Notes: generated from the letters alone by a model not told the origin. Positions 25,096 to 34,538 are shown, counted from the first letter of the stretch. The stretch: 64,000 nt of DNA from an uncultured Acidimicrobiales bacterium (GCA_937922805.1 CALAJV010000007.1:1-64000), one strand, 5' to 3'. Made by a program: numbers and translations.

Positions 25096-28000
25096 GTGAC
25101 AACTGAACAATATTTACAGCAAGCGTGTGAGCTGGCCTATTCGGTCGCTCGACACGACGCTGAAACCGATCCATCGTTTGAACCGCCACAACCGATGTGC
25201 AGCTTCTTGTACGTAACAAAGCTGCCTCGCAGAGCGATCACGCTGGCCCAGCAAATCATCGAAGAAGATGCCGACTTCCGACAGCGAGTTGCTAGTCAAG
25301 CGACCGAAGACAACGTTGGTCAAGCGGGAATCTTGTGGCTTTACCGTCCTGTTGGCTGGGCATCCGAATTCGATCAGCTAACAAGTTCCGGTGCTGAGTC
25401 TGAGCAAGAGTCAACCACCGACTTCAGCGATCAAGGAGCGGCCGTTGGGTCGCTTACCGCTGAGTACAATCCAGCACCGATCGATGAGCCTGTCACCGAG
25501 TCGAGTGTTTACGCTGAAAACTCGATGGACTTCGTCGAGACGGCGTCGGTAGAGGACCAAGCCAGAGAAATTAGAATCTTTGAACCGCTGCCAGCTCCGA
25601 CTGAGCTTGCTACTGAATATGCCGAAGCGGCCGACGAGGACTGGGTAACGAATTCAGCCGATTCTTCCCCCTTAACTGCCCTTGACGGTCAATATGTCGA
25701 TGATCCCGCCGAAGTGAGTTCCGAAGGTGATGCCGCAGTCGCCTCGTCGCTCCCAATACAAGAAAACGAACCCACCTACCTAGGGAATGTTGCCGTGAGT
25801 GAACAGCCATATTTTCCAGAACCTGAGACAGACCTATCTTCGTTTAGCGACGCTAACGGGGATCTGCGGGATGCAACTGAGGTCGATTACGAGTCGGACG
25901 CTTTCGAAAGTGAGTTGTCGAGTCTCCGTGGTCTTGTCAATCGTTTGAAAGATGAGCGAGAGCAGGTCGTCACCGGAGTCGAAGAAGGGCAGATTGCCGA
26001 GCTTGCAGGTGGTGTTTCGTTCGACGAAGATGTGTCCGGGTTGCGGAGCGACCTCGAATCCGCTCGTCATGAGCTTTCACTGGCGCAAACTGAGCTGTCG
26101 ATCGCCCGCCAAGAGCGAGAAGAAGCGCAACGGCAACAATCTGAGGCGTTAAAGCGGCAAGTAGATCTTGAAAAAGAGCTCAGCGTAACTCGTCAGGACT
26201 TGTACTCGATTGATCAGCGAGCGGCCGAGTCTCAGACACAGATCATTGGTTTGCAGGACCAGCTGAAGCGGTCCGAATCGTCGGCCGCTGACGTTGACCG
26301 AAGCAAGAACGTTTTGCAGTCACAGCTTGATTCGATGACATCGGAACGGGCCCAGCTTCGAGAGGAGCGGTCGCAACTCAAGAGTGAGCGAGACGATTTA
26401 CTCCTTCGAATCGCTGACGTTGAAGCCAAGACCGGCGGTGTCGATGTTGGCGAACTTACGTCGGCCAATCGTTCACTCACCACGGAACTAGAGCAGGTCA
26501 CTAGAGACCTCGCCCGATCTACGTCTCAAATCCAATCACTCGATGAGCGCCTCTCGGTGGCAACCCAAAGTGCCGACAGCTTCAAGGCAGAGAAAATCGA
26601 TCTGTCGTCCCGACTGGCAGATGCTGAACTAAACCTAGAGACCAAAACTACGCAGTACGACGCGGCGCGAGTCGACAATGAGAAGCTAGCGAGCTCAGTT
26701 GGATCGTTGCGAGCCGAACGTGATGGTCTGCAAACCCAGTTAAGCGAGTTGCAGGCCAGCCTGGCCGACGTATTAAACGAGCAAGCGGAGTCTCGCCAAG
26801 TTCTTGAAAATGATCGACTACTCAAGAACGAAATACGGGCGGAAAGAGATGAACTTCTGGCCCGAGTCAACGCCTTTGAGCAGGCCGACGAAGAGCTAGC
26901 ATCGCGTTTGGAATCGATCACGAAAGAACGTGACGACCTCATCGTTGTGCGTGATGAAGTAATGGAGGAACGAGGCCGACTACGAGGGGAAGCCTCAGCG
27001 GCGGCCAGCGAGCGGGAGCAATTGCTCGAACGAATAAGCGCGCTTGAATCCACACAAACATCGTTGGCGACCGAAGTTCAAGCCGAACGACGGCAACGAG
27101 AAGAGCTCGCCACTCGTATTCTTGAATTCGATGAGACCAGTGCTCGAGATAAGTCTGAGCTCGCCCGACACTTGGAAGAACGAGCTGAACTTCTCGACAG
27201 CATCGAAGTGCTCAAGCAAGCACAATCAACGTCGAGTGAAGTTAAGCGCGATCGTGATCGCCTGCAAACAGAACTGGTCGAGCTCCAACGTCGGACCGGG
27301 GAAGACGCCGACCGAGCTACGGTCAAGATCACCGAGATGTCGGATCAGATGGCAGCATCGGAGAACGAACGAATCGCCTATCAGCGAGAAATTTCCGAAC
27401 TTAAGGCGCAACTTCAATCAGTAAAGGTTGACTTCGGCGAATTGAGCCGGGAAGCAGCCCAGCTTCGGTTAGCGGCTAACAATCCAACCGCCCGAGTGCA
27501 GCCGGTGGTCGATTCACCAGAACCGGTTGAACAAGAACAACCAACCCCCGAGGCCGAACCGCCAGCCGAAGAGCCGGTTGTTCAAGAACCGGTTGTCGAA
27601 GAACCGATTACCATCGCTGAGGAAGCGCCGGTCGATCAAGTCGACGTTCAACCTCAGGTTGACGTTGAAGCACCTAGCGAAGCCGAGGCGGAAGTTAGTA
27701 TCTTCTCAACCGACGTTGCTGCCGAACCCGAATCGTCTACTACCGACTTAGGCTTCGACGAACCAGCAGAAGAACATCAGATGGCCGAAGTCCACCGAAC
27801 TATGCCAATTTCTCTCGACGAGGTGGCAAAGGCTGGGGGCAATCAGAGTGCTGATCCAACGTGGGCGCCTCCCACGGAATCGCAGATCGAAGATCCGTGG
27901 GCCGATCCAGCTGCTGATGTATCGGACCCTGACTGGGATCGACAGGCTGCTGCTACTGGAGCCGTCGGCGTAGTTGGTTTGGCCGCTGCCGCTCCCGAGC

Positions 28001-28641
28001 CGGATGAGCTTGACGAAGTCGGCGATTTGATTTCACAAGCAGTCAACCAGTTTGACAGTGACGAACCGGGCCAAAATGTGGCGACCGAACCTGAACAACC
28101 AGTCGCAGACGAGGCGAGAAGTATTTTTGCTGTCGAGGACCCAACAGAGATACACCAAATTGAGGGTGCCGCTGAGGGAGGCGACCTACGCCGCCGAAAG
28201 ATCGAGATTCCGAACGACATTCTTGACGACGAGGTCGCTGTCGCTCAATACGTGGTTTCGTCTCCCGACGTTGTACTACTCGTCGATGGAGATGCAGTAG
28301 CGAAGCTTGGTTGGCCGAGCCTGCCAGTGGCACAGCAACGCGATGCGCTTGTCACCTACCTGGCCAGTTTGTCGACCAGCAGTGGGGCAGCCCCCGATGT
28401 GGTTTTCGATGGAAGAATCGGCGACGACGATGCACTGCCCGCATCTAGAGCCGTTCGTATTCGTCTGAGCACTCCACCCACTGAGCCAGCTGCAGCGCTG
28501 GACGAACTCGTTGATGCCTACCCTGAGCAATGGCCAATAGCGCTAGTAACAGACGATCAGAGTCTGACCCAACGTGCAGCAGGTCGGGGAGCAACGGTGC
28601 TCAACAACGGTCAACTACTTGATTTGTTCATCGGCGAATAA
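25096..28641 (+). CDS. Giant coiled-coil protein with C-terminal NYN (YacP-like) domain
   Basis: This 1181-residue protein starts at GTG 25096 with AGG upstream. Residues ~1-95 form a small folded head (PPQPMCSFLYVTKLPRRAIT). Residues 100-270 are acidic and low-complexity, ~275-790 a near-continuous coiled coil rich in Glu/Arg/Gln/Ser, and ~800-1020 Pro/Glu/Val-rich (EEPVVQEPVVEEPI). Residues ~1040-1181 resemble a NYN/PIN-like ribonuclease of the YacP type: VVLLVDGDAVAKLGWPSL, PDVVFDGR, a strand/helix block and IALVTDDQSLTQRAAGRGA. The acidic residues D (LLVDGD), D (VVFDGR) and DD (VTDDQ) are in place for metal binding. A structural scaffold that positions an RNase is a reasonable guess. Confidence 0.75.
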   Translation: MTTEQYLQQACELAYSVARHDAETDPSFEPPQPMCSFLYVTKLPRRAITLAQQIIEEDADFRQRVASQATEDNVGQAGILWLYRPVGWASEFDQLTSSGAESEQESTTDFSDQGAAVGSLTAEYNPAPIDEPVTESSVYAENSMDFVETASVEDQAREIRIFEPLPAPTELATEYAEAADEDWVTNSADSSPLTALDGQYVDDPAEVSSEGDAAVASSLPIQENEPTYLGNVAVSEQPYFPEPETDLSSFSDANGDLRDATEVDYESDAFESELSSLRGLVNRLKDEREQVVTGVEEGQIAELAGGVSFDEDVSGLRSDLESARHELSLAQTELSIARQEREEAQRQQSEALKRQVDLEKELSVTRQDLYSIDQRAAESQTQIIGLQDQLKRSESSAADVDRSKNVLQSQLDSMTSERAQLREERSQLKSERDDLLLRIADVEAKTGGVDVGELTSANRSLTTELEQVTRDLARSTSQIQSLDERLSVATQSADSFKAEKIDLSSRLADAELNLETKTTQYDAARVDNEKLASSVGSLRAERDGLQTQLSELQASLADVLNEQAESRQVLENDRLLKNEIRAERDELLARVNAFEQADEELASRLESITKERDDLIVVRDEVMEERGRLRGEASAAASEREQLLERISALESTQTSLATEVQAERRQREELATRILEFDETSARDKSELARHLEERAELLDSIEVLKQAQSTSSEVKRDRDRLQTELVELQRRTGEDADRATVKITEMSDQMAASENERIAYQREISELKAQLQSVKVDFGELSREAAQLRLAANNPTARVQPVVDSPEPVEQEQPTPEAEPPAEEPVVQEPVVEEPITIAEEAPVDQVDVQPQVDVEAPSEAEAEVSIFSTDVAAEPESSTTDLGFDEPAEEHQMAEVHRTMPISLDEVAKAGGNQSADPTWAPPTESQIEDPWADPAADVSDPDWDRQAAATGAVGVVGLAAAAPEPDELDEVGDLISQAVNQFDSDEPGQNVATEPEQPVADEARSIFAVEDPTEIHQIEGAAEGGDLRRRKIEIPNDILDDEVAVAQYVVSSPDVVLLVDGDAVAKLGWPSLPVAQQRDALVTYLASLSTSSGAAPDVVFDGRIGDDDALPASRAVRIRLSTPPTEPAAALDELVDAYPEQWPIALVTDDQSLTQRAAGRGATVLNNGQLLDLFIGE

Positions 28642-28649
28642 CCCTCAGG

Positions 28650-30074
28650 CTAAGCGCCGTCGATATCACGTATACCGCTAGTAGATCGCCGGGAAATTCC
28701 TGCCGGCAGAAGCGGTCTTATCGTTCGGTGGCGTAGCGCCCCGAGCCAAACACCACAACCGTAGGCGATGTCGTCGACGGCTCCAATAGCGACGTCTGTA
28801 GCCGCCTCTTTAGGTCGTCTCGGCCCGTCAAGAAGCCGACGGGCCAGTCCCAGACTGAAGGCCAGGCCGATTTTTCGACGCTTGCTGGGGATGATCAACG
28901 CGACAACTAAGGCAAATGGCCACCATGAGCGGCATAGCGCCGCTAGAAGCGTTTTTCCGCCAAACCAGCTACCTTTCAGGGTCAAGATGCAAGCGTGCGC
29001 TGTAGCGTCAGACAAGCCCGTTAGGCGGCGGGCTAATCGGTAGATGGTGAGCCCGTGAACAACCGCAGCAGTCCAGGGTTTCCCTGACACTGCCAGCAGG
29101 CTAAACGCCGCAGCGGTACCAGTTAGCCGCAGCGGAGCGACGTCATCACCATACCGTTTGGCGAGTGGGGCTGCCGCCGAACCATAGCCGATCCGTTGCC
29201 GGACGAACTTAACGAGAGATTGCCGAGCGGGGTGGTAGACCTCCACCGAGGGAACATAGCGAACCGAGCCCACCGATCCAAGGCGCCACACCAGATCTAC
29301 GTCTTCGCCGTATCTAAGCTCAGGGTCGAACCCTCCAACGGCGACGATCGAAGAATGCAACACGACCAGACAGGCCGTCGGCACGTACGGAACCAACTTT
29401 CCGACACCGACGAGGCTGGCGTTGGGACCCATATCAAGCGGTGACCGATTCGTGTCGTAGCGGGCGCTAACCGGCTGGCCTGGTAATGATCGAACCCGAG
29501 GTGCTGCTGCTACCACCCGGTTCAACGTCAAGAATCGGGTCAGCTCTGCTAGTTGTCCAGACGTGACCAAAACTCCGGCATCGATGAACACAACCAGACG
29601 GGTCGTGACCAAGGGCAGCGCTTGCTGTCGGGCCCGGCCCGGCCCGACCGATTGCTCATTGCGAAGCAGAATTGCGTTGGCCGGGAGCATCGAGGCGGGG
29701 ATTGGTGAACGGGAGCCATCGTCGACCACAATGAGTGGACAGCCGGCAGATCTGAGCAGGTCGACTGTGTCTAGTAGACCGCTCTCGTCATCACGAACCG
29801 GAATGATGATCGTTAGGTTCGACCGAAGCTCCGAATCGTTGGCGTCGGAGACGTCGGGAACGTCGAGGCAAAGACCACCATCGATTAGTTTTTGAGCGAG
29901 GACTCGTTGTCCTGGGCTTTCCCAATCGGGACGATGACCTTTGAACCATCGGTCGAGCATGGTGGCACCGGCATCGCTTACCCGTATGACAGTGAAAGGA
30001 GCTCCGCCCATAATGACCCGGCCATTATCGGTCCTACTGGTCCCTGTGGCCGGAACTAACCGAGCGGTGTTCAT
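28650..30074 (-). CDS. mftF: Mycofactocin glycosyltransferase MftF
   Basis: This 474-residue protein has a short N-terminal mycofactocin-type region (RLVPATGTSRTDNGRVIMGG, then PFTVIRVSDAGATML). A GT2 domain follows, with LTIIIPVRDDESGLLDT, VVDDGSRSP, VVFIDAGVLV and YGEDVDLVWRLG, and then three or four C-terminal membrane segments. MftF adds beta-1,4-linked glucose units to premycofactocin at the membrane. It is the last gene of the mftE-ADH-AAA-VWA-mftF run on the minus strand, 22 bp after the VWA stop. The mft context supports the assignment strongly. Confidence 0.88.
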   Translation of the reverse strand: MNTARLVPATGTSRTDNGRVIMGGAPFTVIRVSDAGATMLDRWFKGHRPDWESPGQRVLAQKLIDGGLCLDVPDVSDANDSELRSNLTIIIPVRDDESGLLDTVDLLRSAGCPLIVVDDGSRSPIPASMLPANAILLRNEQSVGPGRARQQALPLVTTRLVVFIDAGVLVTSGQLAELTRFLTLNRVVAAAPRVRSLPGQPVSARYDTNRSPLDMGPNASLVGVGKLVPYVPTACLVVLHSSIVAVGGFDPELRYGEDVDLVWRLGSVGSVRYVPSVEVYHPARQSLVKFVRQRIGYGSAAAPLAKRYGDDVAPLRLTGTAAAFSLLAVSGKPWTAAVVHGLTIYRLARRLTGLSDATAHACILTLKGSWFGGKTLLAALCRSWWPFALVVALIIPSKRRKIGLAFSLGLARRLLDGPRRPKEAATDVAIGAVDDIAYGCGVWLGALRHRTIRPLLPAGISRRSTSGIRDIDGA

Positions 30075-30095
30075 AACTGTTCAGCCACAGTCAAG

Positions 30096-30869
30096 TTAGT
30101 CAACCAGCTTTTGTAGCGCAGGAAGGATCGTTAGCGGTCCGTCGACAACTTCGATCCGGGCGCCCACCGAAGCGGCCAGTGAGTAAGCATGATCAGGCTC
30201 ATCGGCTGGAGCAAGCACCGCAAGCTCTGGAAGAGCCCGCGCCGCGGTCGAGGGGTCCATGCCGATTGTTGACTCCGCGTCGGATAGCAGTAACGTAAGT
30301 CGTCGCGGAGCCGACGACGTGGCTAGTTGCCGTGCTGCAGCAGTTAAGGCCAAAGCGACATCGGTTGTTCCGTGGCCTCTGAGACCCAGAACGTCAGTCA
30401 CGACTTTTTCTGGTGGCACGGTTTGGTTGAGTTCTTTGATCGAAACGACTCTGTTGTCAAAGGCTAAGACTGCAAACTCGTTTGGAGCCCGCCAACTGCA
30501 CATCGCTGCTGCCAGTGCAGCGCTGGCCAGACGTTCGCCGCTCATTGATCCTGACCGATCAACCAATAGGCAGATTGCGATACCTGGCTTCTGCCATGTC
30601 GTCGACACAATATCGTCGACCGCTACCGGTCGACGCTCAGCCCGAGCGGTAGTTATCGCTTCGAGGCTGGACTCTACATCGATATCGCCATCGAGGTTTC
30701 CTTTTGTTCTGACAAGTTTCCCGATGCCTCGAGTTCGAGCAGAACCAGTTCTAGTCAGATCCAGAACGAGTCGGCCGGCTAGTCGACGGGCCAAACGAGC
30801 CAACGAAACGTCGGTAGCTTGTACCATTTGCGACAGTAGCTCTAGGCCTAAGTCAGGATCGTCATGCAT
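30096..30869 (-). CDS. von Willebrand factor A (CoxE-like) protein; first ATG shown, true N terminus upstream
   Basis: From the first ATG this is 257 residues with a VWA domain: MIDAS DRSGSMS (Asp104-Ser108) and the Thr/Asp site HGTTDVAL. The frame is open far upstream to 31106 with a coding-like sequence (SRRDLSRNDGFEDVSPELGE) but contains no ATG, GTG or TTG there; only CTG, ATC and similar codons. The upstream part overlaps the 3' end of the AAA+ gene in the -1 frame. The N-terminal segment is therefore probably reached by -1 frameshifting from the AAA+ gene (see the frameshift signal) or by a rare start codon. Such VWA proteins act with MoxR AAA+ ATPases as chaperones that mature metalloenzymes. 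Confidence 0.8.
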   Translation of the reverse strand: MHDDPDLGLELLSQMVQATDVSLARLARRLAGRLVLDLTRTGSARTRGIGKLVRTKGNLDGDIDVESSLEAITTARAERRPVAVDDIVSTTWQKPGIAICLLVDRSGSMSGERLASAALAAAMCSWRAPNEFAVLAFDNRVVSIKELNQTVPPEKVVTDVLGLRGHGTTDVALALTAAARQLATSSAPRRLTLLLSDAESTIGMDPSTAARALPELAVLAPADEPDHAYSLAASVGARIEVVDGPLTILPALQKLVD

Positions 30870-31022
30870 CAGCTGATCGAACGCGTCCGGATCGAGTTCG
30901 CCAAGTTCGGGCGAGACGTCCTCAAAGCCATCGTTGCGCGATAGATCGCGTCTGCTTACGGTTCGTCTGCGGTCATCGGCCAGTGCTTTCTCAGCATCCT
31001 GACCAGTGACGATCTTGTCGCT

Positions 31023-31049
31023 GCCGCCCTGCGGCCCTAGGCTTTTCCC
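31023..31049 (-). promoter_or_regulatory. Candidate -1 programmed ribosomal frameshift signal joining AAA+ and VWA genes
   Basis: On the minus strand, slippery heptamer G-GGA-AAA (31043-31049) is in the exact phase of the AAA+ frame, two codons before its TAG stop (31037-31039). A 7-nt spacer follows (31036-31042), then hairpin GCCGC-AGG-GCGGC (31023-31035), five G-C pairs. After a -1 slip the ribosome reads straight into the VWA frame, giving a fusion of about 633 residues. All parts are read directly; frameshifting itself is inferred. Confidence 0.55.
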
Positions 31050-31999
31050 GAGGGATTGGAATTCGCTGGTGGGCTGGGTTGGTCGTTGTCCGGTTCGTTC
31101 GCGGCCTCATCGTCGGAGGGCGGTGGAGTGAAGTGACTGCTCCAGAGCTGTTCAACTACATGCTCGGGTGTAGCCGTTGACGATTCGTGGAGACGAATAC
31201 GACCGGACAACGCCGCTAGAGCGCTGTCGAGCCCGCTGGTGTAGTCCGATGGGTCGACGCCTCTTAACCGCGCGAGTTCAGCAACCATCACCAGTTGGTC
31301 GATTGCTCCTCGGACCGAGGAGCCGACGCGGACCTCAGGGTGGGATCGACTGTCGCGAACCACTGACACAACCGACGCGACGTAAGCCGGTGGAAGGTCG
31401 CTCCAACGACCGGCGATCTGTATTTCGTCCGCCTCAGATTGGTAGTCAACGGCGACGCGACACACCCGATCATAGATTGCACCCGAGATTCGAGCAGTGC
31501 CAACGGCGTCGAACGGGTTCATCGCCGCCACGATCCTGAAACTATCCGCGGCTTCGATTCGCCCCAGGCGGGGAACCGAGAGCTCGCCTTCGGACATTAC
31601 GGTGACTAAAACGTTGAGAGTTTCTTCTGGAATACGGTTGATCTCTTCGAGGTACAACAGCGTTCCTTCTCGCATCGCGGTTGTGAGGGGGCCGTCGATC
31701 CAGATCGATTTGTCATAGCCAGATTCGAGCACCTGAGCCGGGTCGAAATGGCCGACCAATCGGGCTGGGGTTAGCTCAGCATTTCCTTCGACAAAGACCA
31801 TCGAGTGGTCGGTGGTCTCTGCTATCGCCCGTAGCAACGTCGATTTACCGGTGCCGGGTGGACCTTCCAACAACAAGTGGCGCCCAGACATTAAAGCCGC
31901 GATGATGATCTCAGCTTCGCGAACCCTGCCAACTACCGGCTTAGCCAAGGCCAGTAGCGTCTCAGGTCCGTAGGGGAGCGGTGTAGCTTGACTAGTCAA
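31037..31999 (-). CDS. MoxR-family AAA+ ATPase of the mycofactocin locus
   Basis: This 320-residue ATPase has Walker A EGPPGTGKST (45-54), Walker B TLLYLEEINRIPEE, sensor-1 RIVAAMNP and a lid domain, in the MoxR/NorQ/CoxD style. The last ~30 residues form an acidic, Pro-rich linker (SDDEAANEPDNDQPSPP), which is what a tether to a second domain would look like. Its ATG overlaps the end of the alcohol dehydrogenase by 8 bp. MoxR AAA+ proteins pair with VWA proteins to insert or activate metal cofactors; here the client could be the neighbouring alcohol dehydrogenase or the Mo-hydroxylase. Its 3' end carries the frameshift signal. Confidence 0.88.
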   Translation of the reverse strand: MTSQATPLPYGPETLLALAKPVVGRVREAEIIIAALMSGRHLLLEGPPGTGKSTLLRAIAETTDHSMVFVEGNAELTPARLVGHFDPAQVLESGYDKSIWIDGPLTTAMREGTLLYLEEINRIPEETLNVLVTVMSEGELSVPRLGRIEAADSFRIVAAMNPFDAVGTARISGAIYDRVCRVAVDYQSEADEIQIAGRWSDLPPAYVASVVSVVRDSRSHPEVRVGSSVRGAIDQLVMVAELARLRGVDPSDYTSGLDSALAALSGRIRLHESSTATPEHVVEQLWSSHFTPPPSDDEAANEPDNDQPSPPANSNPSGKA

Positions 32000-33140
32000 A
32001 GGCGATGACGCCTCTGATGTTCTTGCCGTTTCTCATATCGGCGTAGCCGGTGTTGATATCGTCGAGCTGGTAGCGCTCAGTAATCAGTTCTTCAAGCTTG
32101 AGAGCGCCCCGCCGGTACTCGTTTAGCAGCCGAGGAATTTCGGCCCGAGGGCTACCGGAACCGAAAATTGAGCCTTTGATTTGCTTGTTGTACATCGATA
32201 GACCGAACAGATCTAGTTTGACGTCTCGTTGTTGCATGGGAGCAAGGCCGGTTACAACGACGGTGCCGTCCTTTGAGATAACGTTCAGAGCAGGCTCCAA
32301 CAAATCACCTGTGGTCACGCCAGGGGTGAGGATGGCCGAGTCTGCCATCCGACCGTGAGTCATTTCCATCACCGACATGATGGCTTCATCGAAACTGTCG
32401 TAGAAGTGGGTTGCCCCAAATTCCTCCGCCTTTTCCTTTCGGTTGGGGTTGGTGTCGACCGCCACGACATTGGCCGCTCCTGCCAACTTGGCCCCCTGTA
32501 CTGCGTTAGCCCCGATACCGCCTATGCCAACAACAACCACGGTGTCTCCGGCTTTTACTTCGGCCCGGTTCTGAGCCGAGCCAACGCCAGTCGCTACGCC
32601 ACAAGAAACGAGCGCCACGACATCGAGTGGTAAATCGTCGTCGACCTTGATAACCGACGACTCGCTTAGCAACATGTGTTCGCTAAAGGTTCCGAGTTGT
32701 GCCATTCGGTTTAGGTCGGTGCCGTTGGTCTGATGCTTGTATTGTCCATCGGCCATCATTCCACCAGCGAGCGTTGCTGCTCCCAAGTCGCACAGGTTTT
32801 GTCGACCGGTTGAGCACCAGTGGCACGTTCCGCATGACGGGATAAAACTGCACGAGACATGATCTCCGACCGCAACGCTTGTTACCGCTGAACCAACTTG
32901 GGCGACCACGCCAGATCCTTCATGGCCACCGATAATTGGAAGAAAATGTTCAACACCTAGCAGTTCGAGGACACTTTGGTCGACGTCGATATCGCCGGTA
33001 ACCAAGTGCTCATCCGAGTGACATAGCCCGGCGAACGCCGTCTTAACAATTACCTCAGTGGGACCTGGCTCGCCGAGTTCAACCTCTTCGATCTTCCAGT
33101 CTTCGTTCTTGGCCCAGAGGACTGCGGCCCGAGTCTTCAT
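31992..33140 (-). CDS. Zinc alcohol dehydrogenase, NDMA-dependent (mycofactocin-associated) type
   Basis: This 382-residue medium-chain dehydrogenase matches the actinobacterial NDMA-dependent subgroup: MKTRAAVLWAKNEDWKIEEVEL start, catalytic zinc residues in GLCHSDEH and GGHEGSG, structural zinc cysteines in CGTCHWCSTGRQNLC, and VGIGGIGANAVQGAKLAGA for the dinucleotide fold. Members of this group carry a tightly held NAD(H) that does not exchange and are thought to pass electrons to mycofactocin. The gene lies between mftE and the AAA+/VWA genes, which fits. The alcohol substrate cannot be told from sequence. Confidence 0.9.
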   Translation of the reverse strand: MKTRAAVLWAKNEDWKIEEVELGEPGPTEVIVKTAFAGLCHSDEHLVTGDIDVDQSVLELLGVEHFLPIIGGHEGSGVVAQVGSAVTSVAVGDHVSCSFIPSCGTCHWCSTGRQNLCDLGAATLAGGMMADGQYKHQTNGTDLNRMAQLGTFSEHMLLSESSVIKVDDDLPLDVVALVSCGVATGVGSAQNRAEVKAGDTVVVVGIGGIGANAVQGAKLAGAANVVAVDTNPNRKEKAEEFGATHFYDSFDEAIMSVMEMTHGRMADSAILTPGVTTGDLLEPALNVISKDGTVVVTGLAPMQQRDVKLDLFGLSMYNKQIKGSIFGSGSPRAEIPRLLNEYRRGALKLEELITERYQLDDINTGYADMRNGKNIRGVIAFD

Positions 33141-33193
33141 AGTGTTCCCCTAGTCGTTTCGTTGCAGAGTGAGAGAATTCCCGATAGTACTCG

Positions 33194-33913
33194 TCAGCCG
33201 AGCGCATTAACAGTTCGGGCGACTAGATCATCGAACAACTGACGCCCAAGTTCGGCGGAAGCCATACGGGGGTCGCCCAACACCCCAGATGGAGAGACCG
33301 CGGCGATACCTTCTGATCGCATAACTGACATAAGCTCGTTCACCGGCGCTGTTTGTCCAGTAGCGATACGGGTGGCCTGGACAACGTCGGGATTAAGGTG
33401 GAGCATGATCGAGGTCTCAGTGCAGCCGGCATGGGCATCGATGTCAGCCCAGTCTGGCCAATGAGGGAAAAGGCACCGTACGTCGTGCCCTTCAGCATTC
33501 AGTTGCTTGGTTGCCTCGGTGACTGGAACGAAGTTTCCGCCGTGACCGGACAGGAGTACAACGCGGTCAAAGTCATGGGCGGCCGAGCGAACGAGCTCGA
33601 CGACCAGGCTCCGGAGTACCTCGACTCCGACGGATAGGGTTCCAGGGAAACCTTGATGTTCCCCCGAGGAACCGAAAGGAATCAGGGGACTCACGATCCA
33701 GCCGGAAGATCGCTCGGCCACAGCGTTTGCCCACGCATTCGCTATTTGGGAGTCGGTGTCGAGAGGAAGGTGAGGTCCGTGCTGCTCGGTGGCTCCCAAA
33801 GGCACTAAGAGGTGGCCGGGACCGGCCGCTGCTTCCGCTGATGTCATTCGACCGAGGTTGGCCATAACAGCTCCAAGACCAGTCACTAGAAAGGTCGGTA
33901 TTGGTTCGGCCAA
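33194..33913 (-). CDS. mftE: Mycofactocin creatininase-family peptidase MftE
   Basis: This 239-residue creatininase-fold protein has LLVPLGATEQHGPHLPLDTD, metal ligands in LDTDSQIA, the loop FGSSGEHQGFPGTLS, SGHGGN and the DAHAGCTETS segment, all typical of MftE. It cleaves the C-terminal Val-Tyr dipeptide from MftC-processed MftA, leaving AHDP. It is the first gene of the second mft operon (33913 to 28650). mftA, the substrate gene, is 7 kb upstream on the same strand. Confidence 0.88.
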   Translation of the reverse strand: MAEPIPTFLVTGLGAVMANLGRMTSAEAAAGPGHLLVPLGATEQHGPHLPLDTDSQIANAWANAVAERSSGWIVSPLIPFGSSGEHQGFPGTLSVGVEVLRSLVVELVRSAAHDFDRVVLLSGHGGNFVPVTEATKQLNAEGHDVRCLFPHWPDWADIDAHAGCTETSIMLHLNPDVVQATRIATGQTAPVNELMSVMRSEGIAAVSPSGVLGDPRMASAELGRQLFDDLVARTVNALG

Positions 33914-33974
33914 TTGAACGCAGCCATCAGCCGAACCAATAATTATTCCGAGAGTGCCTACTGCACTGGTCTGA

Positions 33975-34538
33975 TTACTTGGTTAGCTTGCCAATAATGT
34001 CATCGACGATCGAGCCGTCGCCGTCGCCATCCAAGATGGCGGCCAAGCCACCTAATCCAGGTTGTTTCGACTCGACCTGTTGCCGTTCATTACCAAGAAG
34101 CGACCCAAGACCACCAGCGTCGAGTCCTTGCTCTTGCTTTTGCTTCGAGAGGTAGCCCATCACCAGCGGCGCCAGAATCGGCAGCAGCTTCATGATTAGT
34201 CCCATGTCGAGTCCGCTTTGTTGCGAGAGGTTCTGGCCTACGGAATCTTGACGACTACCGAGAACGTGACCAAGGATCTTCGCTCCGTCTCCACCTCCGC
34301 TAGACAAAAGCGGGCCCAGAGCATCAAAGATGGAGGGGCTATGATCTCCGAGCGCGTTTGCTAGAGATTCGGCTCCGGTTGGTTGCCGACTGTTATTCGC
34401 CATTCCAGCGATGATGGCCGGCAGCGCCGCCGCGACTGCACCGCCAACTGCTTGTTCATCAGCTCCCAGGGCCCCTGCAATTTGCGATAGTCCACCAGGG
34501 CCGAGCTGACCGATAATTCCTTCTACAAGACCAGACAT
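33975..34538 (-). CDS. DUF937 domain protein
   Basis: This 187-residue protein has a DUF937 domain: GLSQIAGALGADEQAVGGAV, a short ALPAIIAGMANNS block, ALGDHSPSIFDALGPLL, and a Gly/Gln-rich C-terminal part ending in VDDIIGKLTK. Members of this family form oligomeric scaffolds of unknown role. It sits 61 bp upstream of mftE on the same strand, so it may share its transcript, but a functional link to mycofactocin is not evident. Confidence 0.75.
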   Translation of the reverse strand: MSGLVEGIIGQLGPGGLSQIAGALGADEQAVGGAVAAALPAIIAGMANNSRQPTGAESLANALGDHSPSIFDALGPLLSSGGGDGAKILGHVLGSRQDSVGQNLSQQSGLDMGLIMKLLPILAPLVMGYLSKQKQEQGLDAGGLGSLLGNERQQVESKQPGLGGLAAILDGDGDGSIVDDIIGKLTK

